Assembly (NCBI GenBank): GCA_034440355.1
Contig: JAWXBY010000087.1
Span: forward strand, 1 to 64,000
Source: SZUA-430 sp034440355
Lineage (GTDB): Bacteria > Pseudomonadota > Alphaproteobacteria > Micropepsales > Micropepsaceae
DNA: 64,000 nucleotides
Reading direction: 5' to 3'
Shown here: one piece after another, positions 43,337 to 52,624 of the stretch
Numbering within the stretch: the first letter of the stretch is position 1
How the letters are laid out: every line of letters begins with the position of its first letter
The notes under the pieces: model-generated
The model's input: the letters and a program-made list of their open reading frames with translations, nothing else
Databases searched by the model: none
What the model was told of the DNA's origin: nothing
Position numbers and translations under genes: made by a program

Positions 43337-44161
43337 TTATTGGACGTTTGTGACCGCGACCTGAAACTGGCGCGGCGTGATGCCGAAGGCACGCTTGAAG
43401 CGTCGATGCAAATGGCTCTGGTCGGCAAAGCCCACCGCCGCCGCAATGTCGGCGATCGCATGTCCGGCGCGCAACTGCCGCTGCGCTTCGCGCAAACGCA
43501 GATGCGTCAGATACCGGTGCGGTGCAATACCGTAGGCGCGCGTGAACGAGCGCGTCAGATGATGCCGCCCGCACGCCGCAATGCCCGCAAGCGCGCTCAG
43601 CGATACGTCTTGGCGATAGTGCGCGTGCATGTAGTCGCGCACGCGGGCGAGGGCAGGGCTGCTCGCCTGTGCCGTCGGCGTGTCGCTCGAATGTCGCGCA
43701 AGCCCGCGCAAGAAAACCCCGAGATGATGTTCCCGCTCGATCGCCGGCCCGCGCTCCGCAAACGCATCATGAGCCGCCGCCAGCAACCGCGCGATGCGCG
43801 CGTCGAAGAACATCGGCGTCCGAAACAGCGGCAGGCTCACGTCGCCCGAGGCGTCATGAAGATGGGCGCTCACCGCCGCCGCATCCACATAGATCATGCG
43901 ATAGACGAACCCGCTCTCGTCCGCCGGCGCGCCGTCATGCGCGTCGCCGGGGTTGATGGCGAAGATCGACCCGCCCGTCGAATAAAACCGCTCGCCCCGG
44001 CAAGCAAACGTCTGCCGCCCGCCCTCGACCAGGCCGAACGCATACGTCTCATGAATATGCGGATCATAGCGATGCGCAACATAACGCGCACGCAGCAACT
44101 CGACGCCGTCGGCCGGATAGGCCCAATAGCGCGACCATTCACCCGGCGATCGTTTGCTCAC
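43337..44161 (-). CDS. AraC-family transcriptional regulator
   Basis: 274 residues from a GTG at 44161 that overlaps the vapC stop (GTGA). The N-terminal cupin-like sensing domain (HRYDPHIHETYAFGLVEGGRQTF, INPGDAHDG) precedes an AraC double helix-turn-helix (LSALAGIAACGRHHLTRSF; IADIAAAVGFADQSHLHRRFKRAFGITPRQF). Followed by the DUF2000 gene. The overlap with the toxin gene implies some co-translation from the AbrB/VapC transcript. Confidence 0.92.
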   Translation of the reverse strand: MSKRSPGEWSRYWAYPADGVELLRARYVAHRYDPHIHETYAFGLVEGGRQTFACRGERFYSTGGSIFAINPGDAHDGAPADESGFVYRMIYVDAAAVSAHLHDASGDVSLPLFRTPMFFDARIARLLAAAHDAFAERGPAIEREHHLGVFLRGLARHSSDTPTAQASSPALARVRDYMHAHYRQDVSLSALAGIAACGRHHLTRSFTRAYGIAPHRYLTHLRLREAQRQLRAGHAIADIAAAVGFADQSHLHRRFKRAFGITPRQFQVAVTNVQ

Positions 44162-44568
44162 GGAGCGCCCCCAGGCGCGATCAGTGTTAGGCTCGGGAAG
44201 TACGTCCGATACCGCCGCGGATCTCGCGTGATCAATGGAGCGCCGACCGTCGCCGCGTGCGCGCCGATGAAGAAGTCCGGCAGTACGCCCGTGCGCGTCC
44301 CGCCGGCGGCGCGGTACTGCTGGAAGATCTTGCCGGCGAGGAACAAAGCCGCACGTGGGATCGGTTCAACCGTTGCTGAAGCCTGCGCGACCATCGCATC
44401 GAGGTCTTCGATCCGCGTGTAGCGAACGGAAAGCTCGGCATAGATGACGTCATTGATCGCCAACCGGTCTCGGCTGGCTGCATGCTCAAGCGCCGCCTGA
44501 GACCAGTTCGCCCACGTCGGATCGGTGGTTACGACGTCGAGCAAGACATTCGAGTCGACGAGGATCAC
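44158..44568 (-). CDS. PIN-domain toxin (VapC family)
   Basis: 136 residues. PIN-domain acidic residues are visible: ILVDSNVLLDV (Asp about 5), INDVIYAELSV (Glu about 45), TGVLPDFFIGAHA (Asp about 98) and LITRDPRRY (Asp about 115). VapC toxins are Mg-dependent RNases that cut tRNA or rRNA. Partner antitoxin is the AbrB-type gene 5 bp upstream. The stop overlaps the next gene's start. Confidence 0.9.
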   Translation of the reverse strand: MILVDSNVLLDVVTTDPTWANWSQAALEHAASRDRLAINDVIYAELSVRYTRIEDLDAMVAQASATVEPIPRAALFLAGKIFQQYRAAGGTRTGVLPDFFIGAHAATVGAPLITRDPRRYRTYFPSLTLIAPGGAP

Positions 44569-44573
44569 GCCGC

Positions 44574-44813
44574 TTACTCGCCGCGAGTAAGCGCCATGAT
44601 CTCATCAGTCGTCATATTGGGACCTTTGCCTTTAGCGCTACCGACCAGTTTGGCGAAGCGGCTCTTGCCCGGCTTCGCTTTTCCCCTCGGCAGAATGACG
44701 ACGCGCCCGTCCGCGATCACCTCGAACTCCACCTCTGCGCCGGGTTTCAACCGCAGATGGTCGCGCAGGCGCTTGGGGATCGTCACCTGGCCCTTGCTGG
44801 TCATCGTCGTCAT
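44574..44813 (-). CDS. AbrB/MazE-type antitoxin
   Basis: 79 residues from the ATG at 44813. A swapped-hairpin AbrB DNA-binding domain at the N-terminus (TSKGQVTIPKRLRDHLRLKPGAEVEFEVI), then a basic linker and an unstructured C-terminus that should wrap the toxin. An upstream in-frame ATG at 44852 would place the start across the operator inverted repeat and is rejected. Autoregulation is expected through 44817-44847. Confidence 0.88.
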   Translation of the reverse strand: MTTMTSKGQVTIPKRLRDHLRLKPGAEVEFEVIADGRVVILPRGKAKPGKSRFAKLVGSAKGKGPNMTTDEIMALTRGE

Positions 44814-44816
44814 GGG

Positions 44817-44847
44817 AAGTATTACCTCGAAAAGAGAGGTAATACTT
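44817..44847. promoter_or_regulatory. Inverted-repeat operator of the AbrB/VapC module
   Basis: Perfect 12-bp arms (AAGTATTACCTC and complement) with a 7-bp spacer, ending 3 bp from the antitoxin ATG. The proximal arm contains the AGG of the ribosome binding site, so the repeat could act on both transcription and translation. Confidence 0.78.
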
Positions 44848-44879
44848 ATCACGTGCTAGGATGGCTGTAAAGAAACGGT

Positions 44880-46700
44880 CTATTCCGCTGCGCCTTTGAC
44901 CGGCACGTAGACCTCGCTGCCGACCTCGTGGAATTTGTCGCTCATCGCAGCCATCCCCTTCTCTTTCTCTTCGAGTTTGGCGGCGTAATCCCGCACATCC
45001 TGCGTGATCTTCATCGAGCAGAATTTCGGCCCGCACATGGAACAGAAATGCGCCGTCTTGTGCGCCTCTTTGGGCAGCGTTTCGTCGTGATAGGCGCGCG
45101 CCGTTTCGGGATCGAGCGCCAGGTTGAATTGATCCTGCCAGCGAAACTCGAACCGCGCCCGCGACATCGCATCGTCCCACAACCGCGCCGCGGGATGCCC
45201 CTTCGCCAGATCCGCAGCGTGCGCCGCGATCTTGTAGGCGATCACGCCCTGCTTGACGTCGTCGCGATCCGGCAGCCCCAGGTGCTCTTTCGGCGTCACA
45301 TAGCAAAGCATCGCCGTCCCGAACCACCCGATCATGGCAGCGCCGATGGCGCTCGTGATGTGATCGTACCCCGGCGCGACGTCGGTGGTCAGCGGCCCCA
45401 GCGTATAGAACGGCGCCTCGCCGCAAGCCTTCAGCTGCTTGTCCATATTGGCTTTGATCTTGTGCATCGGCACGTGACCAGGCCCCTCGATCATCACCTG
45501 CACGCCGTGCTTCCAAGCAACCTTGGTCAACTCGCCCAGCGTCTCAAGCTCCGCGAACTGCGCCGCGTCGTTCGCATCCGCAATCGACCCGGGCCGCAAA
45601 CCGTCGCCCAGCGAGAAGCTGACGTCATAGGCGCGCATGATCTCGCAAATCTCGTCGAAGTGCGTGTAGAGGAAGCTCTCCTTGTGGTGCGACAAGCACC
45701 ACTTCGCCATGATCGATCCGCCGCGCGAGACGATGCCGGTCACGCGCTTGGCCGTGAGGTGAATGAACGGCAACCGCACGCCGGCATGCACGGTAAAGTA
45801 ATCGACGCCCTGCTCGCACTGCTCGATCAGCGTGTCGCGATAAACCTCCCACGTCAGGTTCTCGGCGATGCCGTCGACCTTCTCCAACGCCTGATAGATC
45901 GGCACTGTCCCGATCGGGATCGGCGCATTGCGAATGATCCAATCGCGAATGTTGTGAATGTTGCGGCCCGTCGACAGATCCATGACCGTGTCCGCACCCC
46001 AGCGGATCGACCACACCATCTTGTCCACTTCGTCGGCGACCGAAGACGTCACGGCGGAGTTGCCGATATTCGCATTGATCTTGACCAGGAAGTTGCGCCC
46101 GATCGCCATCGGCTCCAATTCGCCGTGGTTGATGTTGGCTGGAATGATCGCCCGCCCGCGCGCCACCTCGTCGCGCACGAACTCCGGCGTCATCACATCG
46201 GGAATATCCGCACCGAAATCCTCGCCGTCGCGCGCCATCATCGCGCGTCCGAGATTCTCGCGGATCGCGACATACTCCATCTCGGCCGTAATGATCCCGG
46301 CGCGCGCGTATTCGAGTTGCGTCACCGCGCGTCCGGCCTTGGCGCGAAACGGTTTGCGGCTGGCAGGGAAGGGCGCCACAAGCCGCTCGCCCGTTGCCCC
46401 GCCATTGTCCTCGGCCTTCACCGGCCGCCCGTTGTAACTTTCGACGTCGCCGCGCGCCAGAACCCACTGATCGCGCGTCCGCGGCGCACCCTTCATGATA
46501 TCGACCTTGAACGCTTCATCCGTATACGGACCACTCGGATCGTACAGCTTCACCGGCGCCTCGTTCGCACTCGGATGCAGCGCGACCTCGCGGAACGGCA
46601 CGCGCAAATCCGGATGCCGCTCGCCCGCGACATAGATTTTGCGCGAGCCGGGGATCGATCCGGTCGTCACTTGAAACGAAGGCTTGTGCTGAATGTTCAT
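44880..46700 (-). CDS. thiC: Phosphomethylpyrimidine synthase ThiC
   Basis: Radical-SAM enzyme that converts aminoimidazole ribotide to HMP-phosphate for thiamine. From the ATG at 46700 it is 606 residues, the normal length. Characteristic regions: RAIIPANINHGELEPMAIG, HAGVRLPFIHLTAKRVTGIV, MIEGPGHVPMHKI, and the C-terminal iron-sulfur motif CSMCGPKFCSM (CxxCxxxxC, about 553-561). Controlled by the TPP riboswitch at 46781-46873 in its leader. An open frame extends past the start into the riboswitch and is not coding. Confidence 0.97.
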   Translation of the reverse strand: MNIQHKPSFQVTTGSIPGSRKIYVAGERHPDLRVPFREVALHPSANEAPVKLYDPSGPYTDEAFKVDIMKGAPRTRDQWVLARGDVESYNGRPVKAEDNGGATGERLVAPFPASRKPFRAKAGRAVTQLEYARAGIITAEMEYVAIRENLGRAMMARDGEDFGADIPDVMTPEFVRDEVARGRAIIPANINHGELEPMAIGRNFLVKINANIGNSAVTSSVADEVDKMVWSIRWGADTVMDLSTGRNIHNIRDWIIRNAPIPIGTVPIYQALEKVDGIAENLTWEVYRDTLIEQCEQGVDYFTVHAGVRLPFIHLTAKRVTGIVSRGGSIMAKWCLSHHKESFLYTHFDEICEIMRAYDVSFSLGDGLRPGSIADANDAAQFAELETLGELTKVAWKHGVQVMIEGPGHVPMHKIKANMDKQLKACGEAPFYTLGPLTTDVAPGYDHITSAIGAAMIGWFGTAMLCYVTPKEHLGLPDRDDVKQGVIAYKIAAHAADLAKGHPAARLWDDAMSRARFEFRWQDQFNLALDPETARAYHDETLPKEAHKTAHFCSMCGPKFCSMKITQDVRDYAAKLEEKEKGMAAMSDKFHEVGSEVYVPVKGAAE

Positions 46701-46780
46701 GGGCGCGGTGCCTCGGACGAAGGTGGCGGCGCTGAACGGTCGTGGGGCGAAAGAAAGAATGAGCGCGTGCGACGCGCAAA

Positions 46781-46873
46781 TCCGAATCCCTCCGCCGGTG
46801 TGAACCGGATCAGGTTCAAAGGGTCGCGGGTCAAACCGCCTCTCAGCCCCTGAACGCGGGGCCCCCCTTCGGA
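46781..46873 (-). promoter_or_regulatory. TPP (THI-box) riboswitch upstream of thiC
   Basis: On the minus strand the leader contains GGGGCTGAGA, then ACCCTTTGAACCTGATCCGGTT and ACCGGCGGAGGGA, the conserved core of the TPP aptamer. P1 is closed by TCCGAA (46873-46868) pairing with TTCGGA (46786-46781). 80 nt separate it from the thiC start. Binding of thiamine pyrophosphate is expected to lower thiC expression. Confidence 0.95.
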
Positions 46874-46938
46874 CGGCGCGATCTTTCCGCCGAACCGGCG
46901 CCCGCGTCAATCGAAGAACTGAGCAGACGCGAAAAGCG

Positions 46939-48303
46939 TCAGACCTTTTCGCGCGTTTCGGCGGCGGCCTTCAAAGCCGAGCCCAACCGCCCATCGAGTT
47001 CCGCAACCTTCGACCGTAGAATGGCCGCCTCATCGCGCGATTTCGCCGCCTCATGCAGCAACGCCTCCAGCGTCATCACCCGATTGCGCAGCGAATCGAA
47101 CTCGACCGACGACTGGCTGCCCGACATCAACCGCTGCTCGACATCCGCAAGGCGCGCTTTGAGCAGGCTCACATCCTCGCTGCCCGTCGCGCGATCATCG
47201 GTATGCGCCGACAGCCGCGCTTCCAGACTGGCGATCTGCGCCCGCAAACCCTGCGCCTCATTCGCCTGCCGCTTCGCCTTGTCCAAAGCCTGCTCAAGAT
47301 CGCCCAAGCGCGACCGCAAATTCTGCGCTTCGCCGGCCTGCCGCTGTGCGTCGGCAAGCTTGCCCTCGACCTCGCTCAACCGCGACCGTAGCCGCGCACT
47401 CTCCGCATCGTTTTGCGGCGACGACAGCTCGACAACCGACGTCGCCGACCGCGCTTCAGCAAGCTGCGCCTCAAGCTCGCTGATGCGCGCCTTCAGCGGC
47501 TCCGCGCCCGTGGCCTTCGAACTGACCGCGCGGCTCAGCGCCACTTCCGCTTCGCTCAGCTTGTCCTGCAAATCCGAAACCCGTGACTTCAGCGCGTCCG
47601 TCTCGCGCGCCGACGAGAACCCGGACGCCAAGCGTCCCTCGAGTTCCGCAATGCGCGCCTGCAACACCTTGCTGTCGCCGCCCGTCGCCATCGCCGCCGG
47701 CTGCGACTCGAACTCGCGAACGCGTCCGGTCAGCGTCTTGATCTGCTCCATCGCCTTGTCGCGCACGCGCATCGTTTCGGCGAGTTGGCCTTCCAGCTCC
47801 ATCACCCGCTCGCGCATCGTGTCGTCGGGCATCATCGTCATGCCGCCGAGATCCAGCGGCACAGGAGCAGGCGGCGCTGCGGCCAGCGCCTCCGCCTTCG
47901 TCTGATACTCGTCCCACTTCGCGCGCGCCTCCAGATAGCGCGTGCGGAATCCGTCTACCTCGCCGCGCAGCCGTTCGGACTCGTCGCTGAGCCGTTTCTC
48001 GTTCGTCTTAGCCGTATCGAGATCGCGTTCAAGCTGCGTCATGCGCGCAATCATCTCGTCGCGCGCCGCCACGCGCGAAGCCCGCGCCCCTTCGGGCAAT
48101 CCCTCAAGCTCCGCCACGCGCAGCTTGAACTCGTCGATCTCCTTGTCGCGCGCGATCGCCCGGTCGCGCGAATCGTGAAGCTCGGCCTCGACCTCCTTAT
48201 GCCGCTGCGCCTTCTGATCGCGCGCCAGCGTAAAGCCGATCACGATCCCGACCAGCCACGCGATGCCGAGGAACAGCCACGTCTGGATGAACAAATACAT
48301 CAT
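46939..48303 (-). CDS. Membrane-anchored coiled-coil protein
   Basis: 454 residues from the first of two adjacent ATGs (48303). One N-terminal membrane helix (about 3-24, FIQTWLFLGIAWLVGIVIGF) is followed by about 420 residues of heptad-like coiled coil, with many LxxxLxxL and Arg/Glu/Ala repeats, e.g. ARIAELEGRLAS and SLEARLSAHTDD, broken by a Pro/Met-rich linker near 145-160. No enzymatic motif. Follows the BON/OmpA gene by 22 bp on the same strand. Probably a scaffold linking the inner membrane to the cytoplasm or envelope machinery. Confidence 0.85.
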   Translation of the reverse strand: MMYLFIQTWLFLGIAWLVGIVIGFTLARDQKAQRHKEVEAELHDSRDRAIARDKEIDEFKLRVAELEGLPEGARASRVAARDEMIARMTQLERDLDTAKTNEKRLSDESERLRGEVDGFRTRYLEARAKWDEYQTKAEALAAAPPAPVPLDLGGMTMMPDDTMRERVMELEGQLAETMRVRDKAMEQIKTLTGRVREFESQPAAMATGGDSKVLQARIAELEGRLASGFSSARETDALKSRVSDLQDKLSEAEVALSRAVSSKATGAEPLKARISELEAQLAEARSATSVVELSSPQNDAESARLRSRLSEVEGKLADAQRQAGEAQNLRSRLGDLEQALDKAKRQANEAQGLRAQIASLEARLSAHTDDRATGSEDVSLLKARLADVEQRLMSGSQSSVEFDSLRNRVMTLEALLHEAAKSRDEAAILRSKVAELDGRLGSALKAAAETREKV

Positions 48304-48325
48304 GGCCGCGTCCCGCCCCCTCGCG

Positions 48326-49459
48326 TCATGGCAGCACCGTAATTTCGACCCGGCGATTGCGCGCCTGGCCGGCCACGGTGGAATTGTCCGCCGCCGGTTG
48401 CGACGACCCCGAACCTTCGACGACCAGCCGCTCGCGATCGACGCCCTTGGCGGCCAGATAAGCCGCCGTCGCTTCCGCCCGCGTCCGGTCCAACCCGTCG
48501 AGACCAAGCTCCCGGCTCGTGCCGTCGACATGCCCCGTAATCAAAAACCGCGTTCCGCAATCGACCGACGTCTGCGCCATGCGATCGAGAAGCTTGTGAC
48601 TTGCAGGCCGAATTTGCGCCGATCCGTTGGCGAAGCCGACGACGTTGTCCGCCATGATCTGGTCGAGCAGCTTCTGACACGCCTCCGCGCTTAACCGCTG
48701 CATCGACGGCGTCACCGGCACGAGCGCGGCCGTCGTGTCCTCCGGCACCTCCGGCAAAGCAACCGGCGCTGTCGAAACGGTGATGTCGGCGATCCCCTGA
48801 TAAGACCGCGCCAGCGTCTTCGCCGACGCATAGATCCCGGCCTGCGCCTCGGCGGTCGTCGCCTGGCCGCGCACGGTGATCACGCCATCGACGAACTGCG
48901 CCTCACCCGCCTGCAGCTGCGACAGCTGCCGCAAGCTCCAGATCGCCGTGTCTTCCCATGGTCCCGTCGGATGCCCCGCCGCGACCACCGTCGTGTCGTC
49001 CACGCCCGCCGGAAATAGCTTGCGCGCTTCCACGCCGATCGCCTGCCGAAACCGCCGCCCCGGCACGTAACCGCTCAAAACGATCCGTCCCTCGCCGTCG
49101 CGCTTGGCGCTCCAGGTGAACGGCTTCTGCGCAACCGCGACCGTCATCTCGTCGCGCACCTGCGTGATCCCGCCGAGCCATGGCCCCCCCGGGCCCGCCG
49201 CCGCGCGCACCGCAAGCTTCAGATCGTCGCGGTCGGCTTCGCTGGGGGCGACACCGGTCAGGATCGCAACCTGGCCGTCCATCTTAACTTTTGCCCACGT
49301 CGCCCCGGATTCCTTCAACGCCCCGCGCGCATAGGCCAGCAGCTCGGGCTCGACGAACCGCACACTGCGCCAGTGTGCTTGGCCGTGTTCGTAGAAGGTC
49401 GCGAAATAGCCGGTCACGAGCAAAGCCGTGATGCCGGCCAGTACAATCCACCGTGCCAT
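48326..49459 (-). CDS. BON/OmpA-domain envelope protein
   Basis: 377 residues. A single N-terminal membrane helix (about 4-20), two BON-like modules (about 40-110 and 165-235) and a C-terminal OmpA-like peptidoglycan-binding domain (about 265-377, FANGSAQIRPASHKLLDRMA, TGHVDGTSRE, AGQARNRRVEI). Probably inserted in the inner membrane with the OmpA domain holding peptidoglycan. Co-transcribed with the downstream coiled-coil gene (22 bp gap), which suggests an envelope-spanning tether. Confidence 0.9.
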   Translation of the reverse strand: MARWIVLAGITALLVTGYFATFYEHGQAHWRSVRFVEPELLAYARGALKESGATWAKVKMDGQVAILTGVAPSEADRDDLKLAVRAAAGPGGPWLGGITQVRDEMTVAVAQKPFTWSAKRDGEGRIVLSGYVPGRRFRQAIGVEARKLFPAGVDDTTVVAAGHPTGPWEDTAIWSLRQLSQLQAGEAQFVDGVITVRGQATTAEAQAGIYASAKTLARSYQGIADITVSTAPVALPEVPEDTTAALVPVTPSMQRLSAEACQKLLDQIMADNVVGFANGSAQIRPASHKLLDRMAQTSVDCGTRFLITGHVDGTSRELGLDGLDRTRAEATAAYLAAKGVDRERLVVEGSGSSQPAADNSTVAGQARNRRVEITVLP

Positions 49460-49748
49460 GAACGATCCATGACGAACGACGTGCCGCGTCCCGGGACGCG
49501 CGCATGCGCTTTGTCATTCCTCTGCGTTTCTATCACCGCGAGCCCCCCGCGTGAACTGGCGCAAGCATCGCACGAACGCCCCCGCGCAACCCGTCTGATC
49601 GCGCCTTAAGGTTGCAGGGCCCACGGATTGAAGCACGCCGGACCCTGGCCTATGGTCCCGCGCCCTTAACCAAGCCGATGGCTGCTGAGTCGCGCGAGCC
49701 TGCGCGCCGGAACGCATTTAGGCCCCAGCATTCATTTAGGAACGTGTC

Positions 49749-50405
49749 ATGAAGAACTTGTTTGATTCCAACGTGGTCCGCTACGCCGGCATAGGCGCCT
49801 TGGTCGTGATCGCGTTCGCCGCGATCTTCTGGGCCAGCAGCACCGGCACCGGGCCGAGCGGTCCGCAGGCGGTTAGACTTCCGCCGATCGCGAATGCGAA
49901 CATCCAACCGGGTTTCGTCGGCTCGCAGCCTTTCGGCCTCTGGACCCTCTCCTGCCAGAACATGAAACCGTCGGCGACGCCCCCCGCCGCCGGACAAGAA
50001 GCGCCGCCGAAACGCATCTGCCGCACCAATGCGCGCATGACGGTGCGCGGACCCAACAACGCCATTCTCCTCGCCGCCGGCTTCAATGTCCTCATGATGG
50101 ACACGAAGAAAGTGCCGGCGATCATGTTCCGCGTGCCGCCCTCGGCGAGCGCCGCCGACAGCGCCAACTTCATGATCGACGAGAAAACGATGTTCAAAGC
50201 CCCGCTGCGTTGCACGAAGACGGAATGCATCGTCCAAGGCGCGCTGCCGCCCGAAGCGCTGGCGCAGATGAAAGCCGGCAAGACGCTGTCCCTGATCTAT
50301 ACGATCAAGGATCGCCAGCAGCAGGACAAGAAAGTCCGCGTCGACCAACTGCTGCACGGCTTCAGCCAATCCTACGACGCGATGACCCGCGCCATATCGG
50401 CCTAA
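49749..50405 (+). CDS. Invasion-associated locus B (IalB)-family protein
   Basis: 218 residues with an N-terminal membrane anchor/signal (about 12-32) and an IalB domain: FGLWTLSCQ (about 62), RICRTNARMTV, LRCTKTECIVQGALPPEAL, and FMIDEKTMF. Named after the Bartonella invasion protein, but the family is general in alphaproteobacteria. Periplasmic or surface localisation is expected; the Cys pairs (about 69/96 and 156/161) likely form disulfides. Divergent from the OmpA gene, with a 289-bp gap that shows nothing else recognisable. Confidence 0.87.
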   Translation: MKNLFDSNVVRYAGIGALVVIAFAAIFWASSTGTGPSGPQAVRLPPIANANIQPGFVGSQPFGLWTLSCQNMKPSATPPAAGQEAPPKRICRTNARMTVRGPNNAILLAAGFNVLMMDTKKVPAIMFRVPPSASAADSANFMIDEKTMFKAPLRCTKTECIVQGALPPEALAQMKAGKTLSLIYTIKDRQQQDKKVRVDQLLHGFSQSYDAMTRAISA

Positions 50406-50418
50406 CGCCAAACGAAAA

Positions 50419-50439
50419 GCGGCGGCCATCGGCCGCCGC
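50419..50439 (+). terminator. Hairpin terminator between convergent genes
   Basis: 9-bp stem GCGGCGGCC / GGCCGCCGC with a 3-nt loop, 13 nt after the IalB stop. It also lies just downstream of the minus-strand sulfotransferase stop, so it may serve both directions. No T-tract. Confidence 0.55.
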
Positions 50440-50463
50440 GAAGATGATGTAAGGGCAGGGACC

Positions 50464-52596
50464 CTAGTGCGCGAGATCGCCGAGTTCCTGAAGCAGCGGC
50501 CCCAGGAACTTCTCGTAATTCCGCCACCGCGCCACCGACGAACTGTAGATCGGTTGACGAACCTGCGACGAGCTTGCCGTCTTGACCGGCCGCTCGTTGC
50601 GATGGAAGTCGAGCACCCGCGCGTCCCACTCCAGCCCGCAATAGTCGAGGATGCGCCGCGCTTGCGCCTCGGTGTCGGCCACGACCTCCTCATACGTCAC
50701 GTCCAGGAACGCGCCCGGCGGCAGAACCTCTCGCCAGTGCGCCATCAAGCCGTGATACGCGCGATAATACCGGCCCAATTCGCCGAGATCGTAGGTCTGC
50801 GTCTGCTCGCCCGCGAACAGCTTCGAGAAGCATGACACGCACGTATCGACCGCATTGCGGTTGGTGTGAATGACCTTCGCACCCGGCAGCGCCAGATGGA
50901 TCAGCCCCAAGAAGTAGAAGTTCGACGGCATCTTGTCCGTGATGCGCTCCGCCCCCGGCGCGCGCCGCATCAGCTTCTGCAGATAGGCCTCGCCGATGCG
51001 CGCGATCTCGGCCGGCGTCGTGACGGGCACGAGTTCCGGATACGGCACGTTGGTGCCGTCCCTCTTCCGCACGCTGTTGACCGTATTGCTCATATCCTTC
51101 AGTTCGCCGGCGCCGGTGACGCGCGAATGGCTGGCCAAAATCTGCTCGACCAGCGTCGTGCCCGACCGCGGCATCCCCAAGACGAAGATTGGCGTTTGGC
51201 TGGCGACGCCGCCGCCCGATTTCTCGCGAATGAGATCGGCCGTGATGACGCTCTTCAGCCGCTCGAAATAGGCGAGGATCGTCGCTTCGTCATAGGCGAT
51301 CGTCTTACGCTTCAGAGCATTCCCGCTCAGGAACATCGGAAACGCTTCGTCATAGCGCTTCAGGTCGTCATAAATCTTGCCCGCCGCAAAGCTCATCTGC
51401 ATGCGCCGCTCTTCGCTCAACGAGTCGGCGTTCGCGATCTGCGCTTCGATCGCCTTCACATGCCTGTCGTCGCTCGAGCGGAATTTATAGGCGTCGACCA
51501 GATTGACGTACGTCCCGATCGATTCCGGGCTCAGCGCCAAACACGTTTCGAACGCCCGCAAAGCTTCGTCGAACCGCCCCAACTCTTTCAGCGCATTGCC
51601 CATATTGTTGTAGGGATCGGCAAAGTCTGGCTTCAGCGCGATGGCGCGCTGATAGGTCTCGATCGCCTTGGCCGGCTCGTCCGCCTCGAAATACGCGCGC
51701 CCCAGCATGTTCAGCGTTTCAGCCTTGTTCGGCGCGATGGCGAGCGATTTCCGCAGCGCGTCGAACGCCGCATCAAGCCGCTCTTGCTCCACCAGGATCG
51801 CGCCCATATAGGCCAGCGCATCCGCATTCTGCGGGCTCATTTTCAGCGCCTGCTGCGCAACCGCCAGCCCCTGATCGAATTGCTTCAAATCCTTGTAGGC
51901 CAAGATCAAATTGTTGATCGCCTCAAGGTAATTGGGTTTGAGCGTCAGCGCGCGCTTGTACGCGGCTTCCGCTTCCGCAGGCCGCTCAAGGTCGCGCAGC
52001 ACGCTGCCCAGATTGTTGTAGGCCTCGGCATAACTCGGATTGATCGCCAGCGCCCGGCGGTACTCCGTTTCTGCTTCCGCGAACCGGCGCGTCTGACGAA
52101 ACGCGTTGCCTTTGTTGCTCACCGCCTCCGCAAAGCGCGGGCGGATCATGATCGCCTTGTCGTAGTTGACGATCGCGGTCTCGAAGTCGCCGAGGTCGAA
52201 ATAGGCGATGCCCAGATTGTTGTGCGCGTCCGCGGCATCCGGCTTCAGCGCCACCGCGCGCTGCCCGTGCTCGATCGCCTTCTGTGGCTGCCCGATGCGC
52301 CGGTACATCTCGGCGATGTTGGCTTGATAGATGTGGACGTTCGGATTGACGGTCAGCGCACGCTCGATCAGCTGCACCGCGAACGGCGTCTTGCCCGCCT
52401 GATGCGCCACGATCGCCAATTGGTGCAGCGCCTCCGGATCGTTCGGCCGCTGCTTCAGGATCTGGCGCAAAATCCCTTCCGCCTGGACCAGCCGTCCCGC
52501 GCGCGCATGTTCGCCCGCCAGTTTGAAGGCCTGGGCAAGGCTCAAACGCTGCGTTCCCTGTCCCATCTGTGCGGCCGCCTGCGGAGTGCTGGTCAT
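50464..52596 (-). CDS. TPR-repeat sulfotransferase
   Basis: 710 residues from the ATG at 52596. Tandem TPR helices occupy about 20-400 (e.g. AEAYNNLGSVLRDLERPAEAE, PDAADAHNNLGIAYFDLGDF). A sulfotransferase domain follows (about 455-700) with the PAPS 5'-phosphosulfate loop PIFVLGMPRSGTT (about 468) and a second nucleotide-binding stretch (VIHTNRNAVDTCVS). Such TPR-sulfotransferases are related to tyrosylprotein and glycan sulfotransferases; the acceptor here is unknown. 28 bp downstream of the TPR-glycosyltransferase gene and next to two large autotransporters. Confidence 0.9.
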   Translation of the reverse strand: MTSTPQAAAQMGQGTQRLSLAQAFKLAGEHARAGRLVQAEGILRQILKQRPNDPEALHQLAIVAHQAGKTPFAVQLIERALTVNPNVHIYQANIAEMYRRIGQPQKAIEHGQRAVALKPDAADAHNNLGIAYFDLGDFETAIVNYDKAIMIRPRFAEAVSNKGNAFRQTRRFAEAETEYRRALAINPSYAEAYNNLGSVLRDLERPAEAEAAYKRALTLKPNYLEAINNLILAYKDLKQFDQGLAVAQQALKMSPQNADALAYMGAILVEQERLDAAFDALRKSLAIAPNKAETLNMLGRAYFEADEPAKAIETYQRAIALKPDFADPYNNMGNALKELGRFDEALRAFETCLALSPESIGTYVNLVDAYKFRSSDDRHVKAIEAQIANADSLSEERRMQMSFAAGKIYDDLKRYDEAFPMFLSGNALKRKTIAYDEATILAYFERLKSVITADLIREKSGGGVASQTPIFVLGMPRSGTTLVEQILASHSRVTGAGELKDMSNTVNSVRKRDGTNVPYPELVPVTTPAEIARIGEAYLQKLMRRAPGAERITDKMPSNFYFLGLIHLALPGAKVIHTNRNAVDTCVSCFSKLFAGEQTQTYDLGELGRYYRAYHGLMAHWREVLPPGAFLDVTYEEVVADTEAQARRILDYCGLEWDARVLDFHRNERPVKTASSSQVRQPIYSSSVARWRNYEKFLGPLLQELGDLAH

Positions 52597-52624
52597 GAGG
52601 ATTGTCCGTCTAAAGGGTGAGTTT

